64,000 nucleotides of DNA. It comes from an uncultured Spirochaetia bacterium. Lineage in GTDB: Bacteria; Spirochaetota; Spirochaetia; SZUA-6; Bin103. The stretch lies in the NCBI GenBank assembly GCA_958296075.1, contig CATQHW010000001.1, positions 849,752-913,751 of the forward strand, read 5' to 3'. Made by a program: the position numbers and the translations under genes. The stretch's first letter is position 1; every line of letters starts with the position of its first letter. The notes beneath the pieces are model-generated. The model had not been told where the DNA came from, searched no databases, and worked only from the letters and a program-made list of their open reading frames with translations. Of this stretch, positions 43,469-52,196 are shown piece after piece.

Positions 43469-46400
43469 TTTTCGTATTCGATGGTCGGCCGGTCGCTTTG
43501 CGCATCGCGAAGCGTCCAGGTTCGAAGGTCGTCTTCCATGGCGCCGAGACTGGCGAGTTGGGTACGGAGGAAGGCTTCGTAGAAGTCGCCCATGCGTTCA
43601 CTATACAACGGATGAATGGCGTTGTGCCACTGCTTGAGCCAGGGGAGACATTCCCGAATGACGGCGAGGAGCGGGGTGAGGCGGGCGGGGCTCCACCCTT
43701 CGCGCTCGTTGGCGTCCGTATAGTACGTCGCTACCGCTTGGCACAGGGTCGGGGCGTCCCAGCCGGCCCATCCGACCAGGAGCGTGGGATCGTTGTCGCG
43801 GCTCATGTTCGGAAAGCTGATGAAGCGCTCCTTGGGCACATCGAGGGCGCCGCGCAGGCGCCAGTAGCTCGGCTTCAGGAAGTCGGCGGAGCGGTACTTG
43901 GGCGGCGGGGTCAGGTCGCCGATCGCGTCCCGCTTGCGGCGGCGCTGTTCAGCCTTGACGCGGGCGGCATGGTCGTCCTCCGTCTCTGTTAGGCCGGCGG
44001 GGAGTGCGGCGACGGTCTCAGCGTCGATTTCGTCTTCGCGCCGCTGCGCTTGCCAGACCATCTCCCAGTCGGCGCGTTTGGCGAGGCCGGAGGGCTTGTA
44101 GCGCTGTACGGGCAGCGCGGGCACGCTTTCGGCTTCGACCAGTTCGGCGACCAGTGGGGCGAGATCGCTGTGGGCGCGTTTCGAGAAGCGGGCTGCAACC
44201 TGCTGGAAGTCCGCATCCGCGGCAGCCCGTTCGGCGAGGGCGCGGACGGTGGTGAGGCGAGGTGCGGGCCAGTAGGCAGGGGACTCCAACCGGTCGAGCA
44301 GCCACGTGCGGAGCGCGCGCTGTTCCTGATCCCGCCACGGTTCAATGTTCCAGCGCCGCTTGTATTCCGGCCTTTCGAGCAGACCGATGAAACGGTCGGA
44401 CTGGATCAGTTCGATGCGCCGTGCGACGACGGCGCGGTAATCGTTCGGCCAGTGGCCGGGCAAGTCGGTAATCGGCGTGGACCCGTGGCGTTCGAACCAC
44501 CTGGTTTCCAGTTCGCCGGCCGCCATCCGCCGCGCCATGACGATCTCGAATGCACGCTCGCCCAGCGCCAGCGGCGGCGGTTCAGGACGGCCGCCGGCAC
44601 CGTCCGCGTAGCAGCAGTCTTCGTCGATGATGCCGTAGAGCCGGTAGCACTCCCAGTCGAGTTCCTCCTGCAGGACGATCATGCGCGCCAGGAGTCCGGC
44701 GGCAGCGTCTCGATGGGTGTCGAGCTCAGCCGGTGTCATAGGAACCCGGTCTGTCAGTTGTGCCGGCAGATGGGACTGACGCTGGACCGCGAGACGATCA
44801 AGCCTCTTAGAAATGTGCAACGGCAGTGCTTTGGGAATTGGATAATCTTTTAGCTTGGTCCCCCCAAACTGATAGAAGTCGTGCCACTTCTCGTCCTTGG
44901 AATACGCACCGCCCGGACCACCCTTATTATGACACGTCTGCTGGAGCCAGAAACATGCTACAGAACTGTTGAGGATTCCTACGAGTGCAAGATGATCGGC
45001 TTCGGTGGCCTCCTTCGGCAGTTTTATCACAGGTGCGGTTTGGGAGAAGACTCTTCCACCGCGATCGAACACGAAGTTATTGTGAGTAGCCACTTCGGCA
45101 AATGAAATGAAACGAGGATTGGTATACCGTGTTGGAATCCAGCGGTACCAAGTCCACCAATCATCGCCACACTCCAACCTAGTTTTACCTCCGAACGACT
45201 TCATTCCTCCTATCGTCGTACGGTATCTCCACAGGTATCTCCCCCACGAACTATTGATGTCGTACTCAAAGGGACAGTTGTCGCAATTGTACGGAACGAG
45301 CGCAACCGATCTTCCTTCGTACGACCAGTCACGTATCAGTTCTCCGATTACATGGCCGCGCACCAACTTGGAATTTATACCCAAGCGCAGAAACACTCCC
45401 TTCGGAGCTACGAACGCATCGTCAGTTCCCGTGAAGCTGGCAGGACCGATCGAAGTTGCGGCGTTACCGAGATGATTCAGATTCTTGTCCAACAGCAGCT
45501 TGAGATCGTTTGCCAACGCATCGGAGACCGACCACGGATGAATTGCGAATGTAACTCTCGGAAGGTCAGCTACATCGAGCCATTCGTTGCTGCTGCCGGA
45601 TCGATCCACGTGGGTTACTATAGACCGCCAGACATTCCCTTTCTCGGGCTGTACGGGAGGCGTCGGCTCGCCACGTCGTCCCATCACCACTCGAACGACG
45701 TCGGATACCGGAGTACGATTGCGGCCGAAGAGAATCACCGTCGGCGTACCGTGACCCGGTATATAGGCGCCGGAGGTATCGATGACGTGGGTCAGGTCCA
45801 CGCTTGGGAGGAACGACTCGATCAGCTTCTTGCCGAATTCTCGCTTCATGAACGAGTTTGCCGTGATCATACCAAGATACCCGGCGGATCGCGTCCCGTT
45901 CCCGCGGAGTGCCAGCCCGAAACATCGTTCGGTAAACGGAACGCTCATCGCATACTTCATGTAACAGGTCGCGTATCTCGATCGATACAGTTGACGTACC
46001 GCTTGGTCCTTCGGGGTAATGTAGGGCGGGTTTCCTACCACCACGTGGTACTGCTGGCCGAGGATGCGGTTCAGCGCGTCGAGGTCCTCGGACCGAAATG
46101 CATGAGAGTATTCGGACCGAGCGGCGAGTTGCTGCTGCTCCGCGCCGCTGCCCAGGTCCAACTCGCCGAAGCGGCGGCCGTGGAGCAGGCTGTCGCCGGC
46201 GGCAACGTTGATCTCGAACGCGGGGGCGTCCTGCAGGCGCTCGATGCGGCTCGCCTGCAGCGCCGCCAGCAGCAGCCGGAAGCGGGCGATCGCCGCCGCG
46301 AACGGGTTGATGTCCACGCCGTAGACGGCGTTCAGCGTGCGCTGCACCAGCACTCGTTCCGCCGTACCGGGTTCGCGGTTGAACCACTGGCGCATCAGCC

Positions 46401-47142
46401 GGTGGAACGCGCCGAGCAGGAAGTGACCGGAACCGCAGGCCGGGTCGATGAGCCGGGTGCCGGCCAGCCCGAACTCATCGAGCGCCGGGGTGAGCGTGCG
46501 GTCCAGGATGAACTCCTCCACGAATTCCGGCGTCTGCAACAGAGCATAGCGCTTCTTCGCGTCGTCTGAGAGGTCCTGGTACAGGTCGCCGAGGAAGCGA
46601 GTGTCCCACTCGGGATCGGTGAAGTCGTGGCGCAGCGCGCCGGTGTCCGGGGCAGCCGTTCGCCAGAACGCCAGCAGGTCGCGCGCCGCGTCGCCGGAAA
46701 TGCCGAGGCGCCACACCGGGTTGCGCTCCCGGTCGTAGAGCTTGGCCATCGCCGGCAGGCGAGCGACCTCGGCGAACCCGTCGAGCAGGTAGTCGCGGTC
46801 GGTATCGGTCGGATGGCCGCGGAAGTAGCTCGTCTGCCGGTCGGCCGCTCGCTCGTTGCCGCCGTTCGGGCCTCCGATCAGCGGTGCGTCGATCAGCCCG
46901 TTGTCCTCGATGAAGCGGACGAACACGCAGGCGAGCAGCCACGCGACCGCGGCCTGGGTCAGCTCGCCGGCTCGCCAGACGCCGAACGTCGCGGCGGTGC
47001 GCTCCGCGGCGCGCGCCGCCCGGTACTCCTCCTCCAACGCGGCCGCCATCTCCGGCACGCTCTCGGCTCGTTCGGCCAAGTCCCGCTCCAGCAGCCGCAC
47101 CTGCCGCCGCAGGTCGCTCAACAGCGCCTGGCGATCGATCAC
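43465..47142 (-). CDS. pglX: BREX type 2 adenine-specific DNA methyltransferase PglX
   Basis: 1225 residues. GTG start at 47142 preceded by AAGGAGGTGAC. SAM motif DPACGSGHF (233-241), acceptor motif NPPY (371-374) in VVVGNPPYITPKD, and the LGDLYQDLSDDAKKRYALLQTPEFVEEFIL block characteristic of BREX PglX. It marks self DNA in the BREX (Pgl) phage defence. Residues about 375-790, where target recognition should lie, are encoded by visibly lower-GC DNA (about 44.8-46.0 kb) than the two ends, indicating exchange of the specificity region. A run of six G on the coding strand near 44865 lies at the end of that segment. It follows pglW by 27 bases and is coupled to the TIR gene. Confidence 0.94.
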   Translation of the reverse strand: MIDRQALLSDLRRQVRLLERDLAERAESVPEMAAALEEEYRAARAAERTAATFGVWRAGELTQAAVAWLLACVFVRFIEDNGLIDAPLIGGPNGGNERAADRQTSYFRGHPTDTDRDYLLDGFAEVARLPAMAKLYDRERNPVWRLGISGDAARDLLAFWRTAAPDTGALRHDFTDPEWDTRFLGDLYQDLSDDAKKRYALLQTPEFVEEFILDRTLTPALDEFGLAGTRLIDPACGSGHFLLGAFHRLMRQWFNREPGTAERVLVQRTLNAVYGVDINPFAAAIARFRLLLAALQASRIERLQDAPAFEINVAAGDSLLHGRRFGELDLGSGAEQQQLAARSEYSHAFRSEDLDALNRILGQQYHVVVGNPPYITPKDQAVRQLYRSRYATCYMKYAMSVPFTERCFGLALRGNGTRSAGYLGMITANSFMKREFGKKLIESFLPSVDLTHVIDTSGAYIPGHGTPTVILFGRNRTPVSDVVRVVMGRRGEPTPPVQPEKGNVWRSIVTHVDRSGSSNEWLDVADLPRVTFAIHPWSVSDALANDLKLLLDKNLNHLGNAATSIGPASFTGTDDAFVAPKGVFLRLGINSKLVRGHVIGELIRDWSYEGRSVALVPYNCDNCPFEYDINSSWGRYLWRYRTTIGGMKSFGGKTRLECGDDWWTWYRWIPTRYTNPRFISFAEVATHNNFVFDRGGRVFSQTAPVIKLPKEATEADHLALVGILNSSVACFWLQQTCHNKGGPGGAYSKDEKWHDFYQFGGTKLKDYPIPKALPLHISKRLDRLAVQRQSHLPAQLTDRVPMTPAELDTHRDAAAGLLARMIVLQEELDWECYRLYGIIDEDCCYADGAGGRPEPPPLALGERAFEIVMARRMAAGELETRWFERHGSTPITDLPGHWPNDYRAVVARRIELIQSDRFIGLLERPEYKRRWNIEPWRDQEQRALRTWLLDRLESPAYWPAPRLTTVRALAERAAADADFQQVAARFSKRAHSDLAPLVAELVEAESVPALPVQRYKPSGLAKRADWEMVWQAQRREDEIDAETVAALPAGLTETEDDHAARVKAEQRRRKRDAIGDLTPPPKYRSADFLKPSYWRLRGALDVPKERFISFPNMSRDNDPTLLVGWAGWDAPTLCQAVATYYTDANEREGWSPARLTPLLAVIRECLPWLKQWHNAIHPLYSERMGDFYEAFLRTQLASLGAMEDDLRTWTLRDAQSDRPTIEYEK

Positions 47143-47169
47143 GTCACCTCCTTGATCGGCCCTGCGGCA

Positions 47170-50100
47170 TTACCGGACCTCCAGGTTCAGGTCCCGCGCG
47201 CCCTCGTAGTGAACCGCCTCGAAACTGCTGAGATGGGTCATCCGTCCTCCGTCGCGCACGGCCTGCGCGGCGCGGGTAAGCCAGCCGGCGCCGGGGCGCG
47301 CCCAGGCGGACGCGACGACCACCGGCAGGGCTTGGCCGTCGATCACCGGCAGACCGCCGGCCGAGCCTCCGGCAATGCAGAGTATACGCGCAGCGGCGGC
47401 CGCGCCGCGCTGGCATTCGTCCTGCACGGCGGCCAGCAGATCGAGCCGGCGGTAGCGCGCCAGCAGACCGGAACGGGTCAACAGCAGCGGGGTCTCCGCG
47501 CCGGCGATGTCTTCCTGCAACCGGGCCGCGGCTCGCTGTACGAGTTGGTCGAGACGGCGGCGGTCGATGCTGCCGGACGGCGCCGCGTCGGCGGCCACCA
47601 CCACGTTCCAATCGGCGCCCAGCTCACGCGCCAGCGCCTGCATGTGGCGGATCAGTTCGGCCTCCAGGCTGAACGCCGTCAACTCGAACCCGGCCGCGAG
47701 GTAGCGCTCGGCGGCCGTGAAGTAACGCGGCGGGACCGACAGCGCCTGAAATCCCTGGTCGGCGATGGTCCGCCGCAGCCGTTCGTTCAGAGCCTCCGCA
47801 GCATATGCTTCTTCGTCTCCGGCGCCGGCCGTCGAAGGCGTGCTGCCGGTCGAGCCGATCAGGTGCGGCGTCCGCGCGCGGTACCTCCCCCGCTCCCGGT
47901 CCCAGAGCAGCTTGAGCCCTGCGGCCTCCAGGAGCGCGTCCAGCATGGGACGTTCCGGCAGCCGCTCGGCTTCCGGGTAGCGGCTCGCCAGCCGCTCGCG
48001 GAGCTGCCGCACAGTCAACTCCTTGGGGCCGAGCAGCGAACTGGCGCCCAGCTTGACGGCGCGCTCCGCCGGCATGCCGCGTGGATACAGCTCGCCGCGG
48101 GAGGAGAGCGCCGCCCGCGCCGCCGCCTGCACCGCCAGCCGCACGCACCGGTCCGGGGCGAGCGGCGTCATGCCCGGCGGCGGCGCGGTCCCCGCGATCG
48201 CCTCCCGCACGCGCGCCGGCGAGGCGAGCGGATCGGCGTCGGCAAGCCGGTCGGCGGCCTCGCCGAGTTGCCGGACGTAGTCCGCTTGCGCCTCCGGCGC
48301 CGCGGTGAGCGTCGCGTCCAGCGCCGCCGTCGCCAGGATCAGGGAGACGGCGCCGCCGGAGTACCCACGGTACCGGCAGCCCCGGCGCTTCCCTTCCGCT
48401 TCCAGCGCCGCCGCGGCGGCCACGCCGGCCCGCGCAAACCGCTCAGCGCCGGACGCCGCCGAGCCCCGCGCCGCGGCCAGCGCCGCGACCAGCTCGTCCT
48501 CAGCCATCACGCCGCCGTGGTTCGTCACCAGCGTCGCGACGGAATCCCGCAACGGCGGCATCCAACTGCCGCCGGCCGAGGTTCCGCGCGTCAATCGAGA
48601 CGCCAGGAGGTCGATGCTCCATACCGCGGGGTCGGTCGGGTACTCCTCCTCGCCTGCGGTCGTGGTGGAAATCGACCGCCCGCGTTCGGCGAGGTGCTCG
48701 GCGAGCCGCTCCGACAGCAGGCGAATACGTTTGACGATGCGTTGGCCGATGCCCTTGTTGCGGTACAGGCGGATGCGCGGCAGCCCGATCAGCTCGGCGA
48801 CCGTGTGCGCGCCCATCCGCTCCAGGGCGTTCAGCAGCCGCGGGCTGATGCCCAGTGCCGCCAGCGGGGTCGACTCCGTCACCCCCTCGAACTCCTCCGG
48901 CAGCTCGCCCTCCTCGTCGCCGGCGGGGGTCACGTCGATCTCCTCGAAGCAGCGGAACCAGGCGCGGCGCATCTCCTCCGCGTTGTCGAAGCGGGCGCGG
49001 TAGTCGCGGGCCAGCGCCGTACGGAAGAAGTCGGTCAGCGCCTCCCGCACCGATGGATCGAACAACTCGGCGTCCAGGGAGACTTCCTCGTGGAGCAACG
49101 CCGGATCGCTCTGTCCGTCGCCCCAGCCGGGGAGCTGTCCGGTCGCCATCTCGTGCAGCGTCATGGCCGCGCTGAAGCGTTCGGCGTAGGCGTCCCAGCG
49201 CGGCGGCTTGCGCAACGACAGGAACGGGTCGCGATACAGCGGGGTGCCGGCGCGGATGTTCTCCGCGGGCGCATCCGCCAGGGAGAAGTCGAACACCACC
49301 AAGCTGAGCGGCGCGCCGGAGACGCCGATGTTGTCGGGTTTGAGGTCGCGGTGCGATACGCCCTGCTCCTCCAGCCATTGCACGACGCTCACCAGTTGCT
49401 CGCCGAAGCGCTGCAGCAGGTCGAGCGATAACCGGCCTTCCTCCCGGATGCGGTCGGCAAGCGTGTAGGCGCCCTCCTTGTTCTCCGCGCCGGCCAGCGC
49501 CATGAAGACCGCGGCGTGGCCCGACTGATCGACCTCCCGGTACGCTTCGACGATATTGGGATGGCGCAGCGAGCGCAGCAGCTCGCCCTCGCGCCGCACG
49601 CGGTCGTTGCGGGACGGATCAAGCGCCACCTTGAGCACGCCGCCGCGGTCGTCGTGCTCCACCTGCAGTGCCAGCGCGGTCGCGCCCCGGCCGAGCCGGC
49701 GCACTACCAGGAATCCGCCTTCCAGCAGGTCTTCCGGGCCGGCGTCAAGGGGATGGACAAAGGCCTCGCGCGGCTCCTGAGCGGCGGCAAGCTCCCGTTC
49801 CGCGTTGTCGAGCTGCTGGCGGAACTCGGCCACGGAATCCGGGCGCCCGGCAGCGTCGGGATCGGTGGCGCACTCCACCACCAGTTGCAGCGACTCCGGC
49901 GCTCCGTCCAGCTCGTCGGAGAGCTTGAGGCCGCCGCTGCCACCCAGACGGACGGACAGGTCGGCGACCGTGGCGGCCGGCGGCGCGCCGGCGAACAGCC
50001 GATAGGCGACCGCTCCCAGCGAGAACAGGTCGAGCTTGCGTGGGTCGTAATCGCCGAGGCTGGATTCCGGGGCCAAGTAGACGCCTTCGGCGTCGTCGCT

Positions 50101-51240
50101 CGCCGGGCCGAGCGCCGTGCGCGTTCCGTTCGCGGCGTGCGTTCCCGTCTGCCAGTCGAAGATCTTCAACCGCGGCCGCGCCGCGGCCGGGTCCATCACC
50201 AGGACGCGCCGGGGACTCAAGGCGCGGTGATAGAGCCGGCGCTCGTGGGCGTACTGCAAGGTCTCCGCCAACTGGCGCACCATGTCGAGCCGTGTTTCCG
50301 GAGTCAGGTCGGCGCCGCGTCGATCCAGGAAGTGATCCAGCCGCTCCGCGGCCGGGTCGTGCTCGAATACTATGGCCGGCCCCTGCTCCGCGCCGGTAAG
50401 CAGTTCCGCACGCAGGATGCCGTCGTGGTTGATGCCGTCGAGCAGGCGGTACTCCCGCTCGGCGGCGGCGCGCTGTTCCGCGCGGCCGGCCGCGGACGAC
50501 GCCCGCGCCAGCGGATAGATGCGGACGCGGCGCCTGGACGCCGGCACCGAGACGTGCTCCGCCTCCCAGTCCTGCCAAGTGTCGGTCTCCAGCAGAAGCG
50601 CGCGCAGCACGTAGTCCGAGACCCGCCGCTGCCGCTGCGACGGACGGATGCCGGCCTGCTCCATGGCGCGCGCGAACGCCCGCGCCAACAGGCGGTCGAT
50701 ACGCCGCGGCGGCCGGAGCGGATCGAACCCGGCGGCGCCGCTCAGCACGTCCACGATAGTCGGCTCCCCGACGCCGGCATGATTCTCTGACAGGTACACC
50801 CCGGTCCGCGCCAACCCCTCCAGCCGGCACCGCGCCTGGGACAGAAACACGACCGGTTCCAGGAACGGCACGCGCTCCTTGGCAAGAGCCGGCTGCGCCT
50901 TCAGCACGGCGGCGAGCTTCCGCGCCTTGCGGTTCGCCAGCAACAGCGGGCTGTCGGCCAGGAAGGTCCTGCCCTCCACGCTCCGGCTCCAGGTGCTCTG
51001 ATCGCCGGAGACCACGCCCCGCCAGCTCTTGATCTCTACCAAGTAGACGTAGTGCAGCGACACCACGAGCAGATCGACCTCATTGATGCTGCCGTCGTGG
51101 GCGATGAACTCGAAGTTGGACCAAGCGCGAAACGGCTCGCCGTCCGGCAGCCTCGACCTCAGATAGTGGAGCGCCTCACGCTCCCACGCGTATTCCGACG
51201 GCGTGATCTCGATCCAGCGGCTGCTGCTCGACCGGTGCAT
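47170..51240 (-). CDS. pglW: BREX type 2 kinase PglW: NERD nuclease, pseudokinase, kinase
   Basis: 1356 residues. Residues 15-110 are a NERD domain with NEVDLLVV (53-60) and VEIKSW (68-73), the D...ExK residues of a PD-(D/E)xK fold. Residues about 240-480 look like a kinase whose HRD is replaced (YHRALSPRRVLV, 337-348) although FDW replaces DFG, so probably a pseudokinase. A second, complete kinase has LGRGATA (516-522), K537, HRDLKPDN (630-637) and DFS (651-653). A helix-hairpin-helix-like segment follows (LERMGAHTVAELIGLPRIRL). PglW is the signalling kinase of the Pgl system. The promoter is a TATACT box 12 bases before the ATG. Confidence 0.92.
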   Translation of the reverse strand: MHRSSSSRWIEITPSEYAWEREALHYLRSRLPDGEPFRAWSNFEFIAHDGSINEVDLLVVSLHYVYLVEIKSWRGVVSGDQSTWSRSVEGRTFLADSPLLLANRKARKLAAVLKAQPALAKERVPFLEPVVFLSQARCRLEGLARTGVYLSENHAGVGEPTIVDVLSGAAGFDPLRPPRRIDRLLARAFARAMEQAGIRPSQRQRRVSDYVLRALLLETDTWQDWEAEHVSVPASRRRVRIYPLARASSAAGRAEQRAAAEREYRLLDGINHDGILRAELLTGAEQGPAIVFEHDPAAERLDHFLDRRGADLTPETRLDMVRQLAETLQYAHERRLYHRALSPRRVLVMDPAAARPRLKIFDWQTGTHAANGTRTALGPASDDAEGVYLAPESSLGDYDPRKLDLFSLGAVAYRLFAGAPPAATVADLSVRLGGSGGLKLSDELDGAPESLQLVVECATDPDAAGRPDSVAEFRQQLDNAERELAAAQEPREAFVHPLDAGPEDLLEGGFLVVRRLGRGATALALQVEHDDRGGVLKVALDPSRNDRVRREGELLRSLRHPNIVEAYREVDQSGHAAVFMALAGAENKEGAYTLADRIREEGRLSLDLLQRFGEQLVSVVQWLEEQGVSHRDLKPDNIGVSGAPLSLVVFDFSLADAPAENIRAGTPLYRDPFLSLRKPPRWDAYAERFSAAMTLHEMATGQLPGWGDGQSDPALLHEEVSLDAELFDPSVREALTDFFRTALARDYRARFDNAEEMRRAWFRCFEEIDVTPAGDEEGELPEEFEGVTESTPLAALGISPRLLNALERMGAHTVAELIGLPRIRLYRNKGIGQRIVKRIRLLSERLAEHLAERGRSISTTTAGEEEYPTDPAVWSIDLLASRLTRGTSAGGSWMPPLRDSVATLVTNHGGVMAEDELVAALAAARGSAASGAERFARAGVAAAAALEAEGKRRGCRYRGYSGGAVSLILATAALDATLTAAPEAQADYVRQLGEAADRLADADPLASPARVREAIAGTAPPPGMTPLAPDRCVRLAVQAAARAALSSRGELYPRGMPAERAVKLGASSLLGPKELTVRQLRERLASRYPEAERLPERPMLDALLEAAGLKLLWDRERGRYRARTPHLIGSTGSTPSTAGAGDEEAYAAEALNERLRRTIADQGFQALSVPPRYFTAAERYLAAGFELTAFSLEAELIRHMQALARELGADWNVVVAADAAPSGSIDRRRLDQLVQRAAARLQEDIAGAETPLLLTRSGLLARYRRLDLLAAVQDECQRGAAAAARILCIAGGSAGGLPVIDGQALPVVVASAWARPGAGWLTRAAQAVRDGGRMTHLSSFEAVHYEGARDLNLEVR

Positions 51241-51287
51241 CGGACGCCGCGCAGTATACCCGAAGCAGGCGTGGTAGGCTTCTGCCC
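51241..51287. promoter_or_regulatory. Divergent promoter between pglW and the inserted PhyH gene
   Basis: The 47-base gap holds TAGGCT (51275-51280) seven bases before the PhyH ATG on the plus strand, and TATACT (51258 down to 51253) twelve bases before the pglW ATG on the minus strand. No Shine-Dalgarno is present for either. A near copy of this segment, including CAGTAT and GCGTGGTA, lies at 59990-60020 upstream of the peptidase gene. Confidence 0.55.
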
Positions 51288-52157
51288 ATGAGCGGCTCCC
51301 CCGCTACCACCTCGGCGCCGGCGACGCCGGCCGAGCGCGAGTGGAACCGGCACCGCCTGACTGCCGAGGAGGATGCGGCGTTCGCGCGCGACGGCTTCCT
51401 GATCCTTTCGGACCGGCTGCCGGAGACGGTGACCAACGGCCTGGAGGCGGCGTTCGACGCGGTGATCGCCGCCGAGCGGGAGGCGCAGGGCGCAAGCGAG
51501 TTCGACCGGCTCAACGTGTTCGATTTCCTGGGACGCGACGAACGCCTGCTCGACATGATCGACTGGCCGGCGACCTTCCCCAAGGTGTTCGACCTCCTGG
51601 GCTGGAACATCCAGGTCTACCACTCGCACATGATCGTCACGCCCGGCGCCGGCCAGGGCGCGGAGCCCGGGCGGCGTCACTGGCATCAGGACAGCGATCG
51701 GCTCAACCACGAGTTGGAGACCACCCCGCAACCGCGGGTGTCGCTCAAAGTCGCCTTCTTCCTCACCGACTGCAGCCAGCCCGGCCGCGGCAACTTTGCC
51801 GCGGCGCCGGGCAGCCATCTGGACGAAGCGGCGATCGACCGCGAGCGGCGTGACGTCGATCCGCCGGGGGCGACCGAGGTGCTGGCGCCGCGCGGCGGCA
51901 TCGTGCTGTTCGACCGCCGCGTCTGGCACACCGGCAGCCCGAACTACGCCGATTTCCCGCGCAAGGCGCTCTTCTACGGCTACAGCTACCGCTGGTTGCG
52001 GCCGCGCGACGACATGACCGTCGCTCACTGCATGGAGCGGTGCGATCCGATCCGGCGGCAGTTGCTCGGCGCCTCCAGCGGCGGGCACGGCTACACCTCG
52101 CCCAAGCCGGAAGACGTGCCGCTGCGCGCTTGGCTGGAGCGCCATCCGCGCGCATGA
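51288..52157 (+). CDS. Phytanoyl-CoA dioxygenase (PhyH) family protein inside the BREX locus
   Basis: 289 residues. The iron site is H-x-D in RRHWHQDSDRLNHELET (about residue 130) and the distal His in DRRVWHTGSPN (about 210), followed by PRKALFYGYSYRW with the 2-oxoglutarate Arg/Lys context. The fold is that of Fe(II)/2-oxoglutarate oxygenases. It lies between pglZ and pglW on the opposite strand and splits the BREX operon into pglYZ and pglWX. Its high GC resembles the chromosome rather than the low-GC cassette. It may be unrelated cargo. Only distantly similar to the PhyH pair at 19594-21343. Confidence 0.9.
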   Translation: MSGSPATTSAPATPAEREWNRHRLTAEEDAAFARDGFLILSDRLPETVTNGLEAAFDAVIAAEREAQGASEFDRLNVFDFLGRDERLLDMIDWPATFPKVFDLLGWNIQVYHSHMIVTPGAGQGAEPGRRHWHQDSDRLNHELETTPQPRVSLKVAFFLTDCSQPGRGNFAAAPGSHLDEAAIDRERRDVDPPGATEVLAPRGGIVLFDRRVWHTGSPNYADFPRKALFYGYSYRWLRPRDDMTVAHCMERCDPIRRQLLGASSGGHGYTSPKPEDVPLRAWLERHPRA

Positions 52158-52196
52158 TCCTCCATACCGCTCACATCGTGGCGAGCAGCCGCAGGC

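Noticed and set aside
44864..44869. Six-G tract in pglX as a phase-variation switch
   Set aside because: Pgl systems can phase-vary through long G runs, but six bases is too short to claim here. Read-length variation at this site would be needed.
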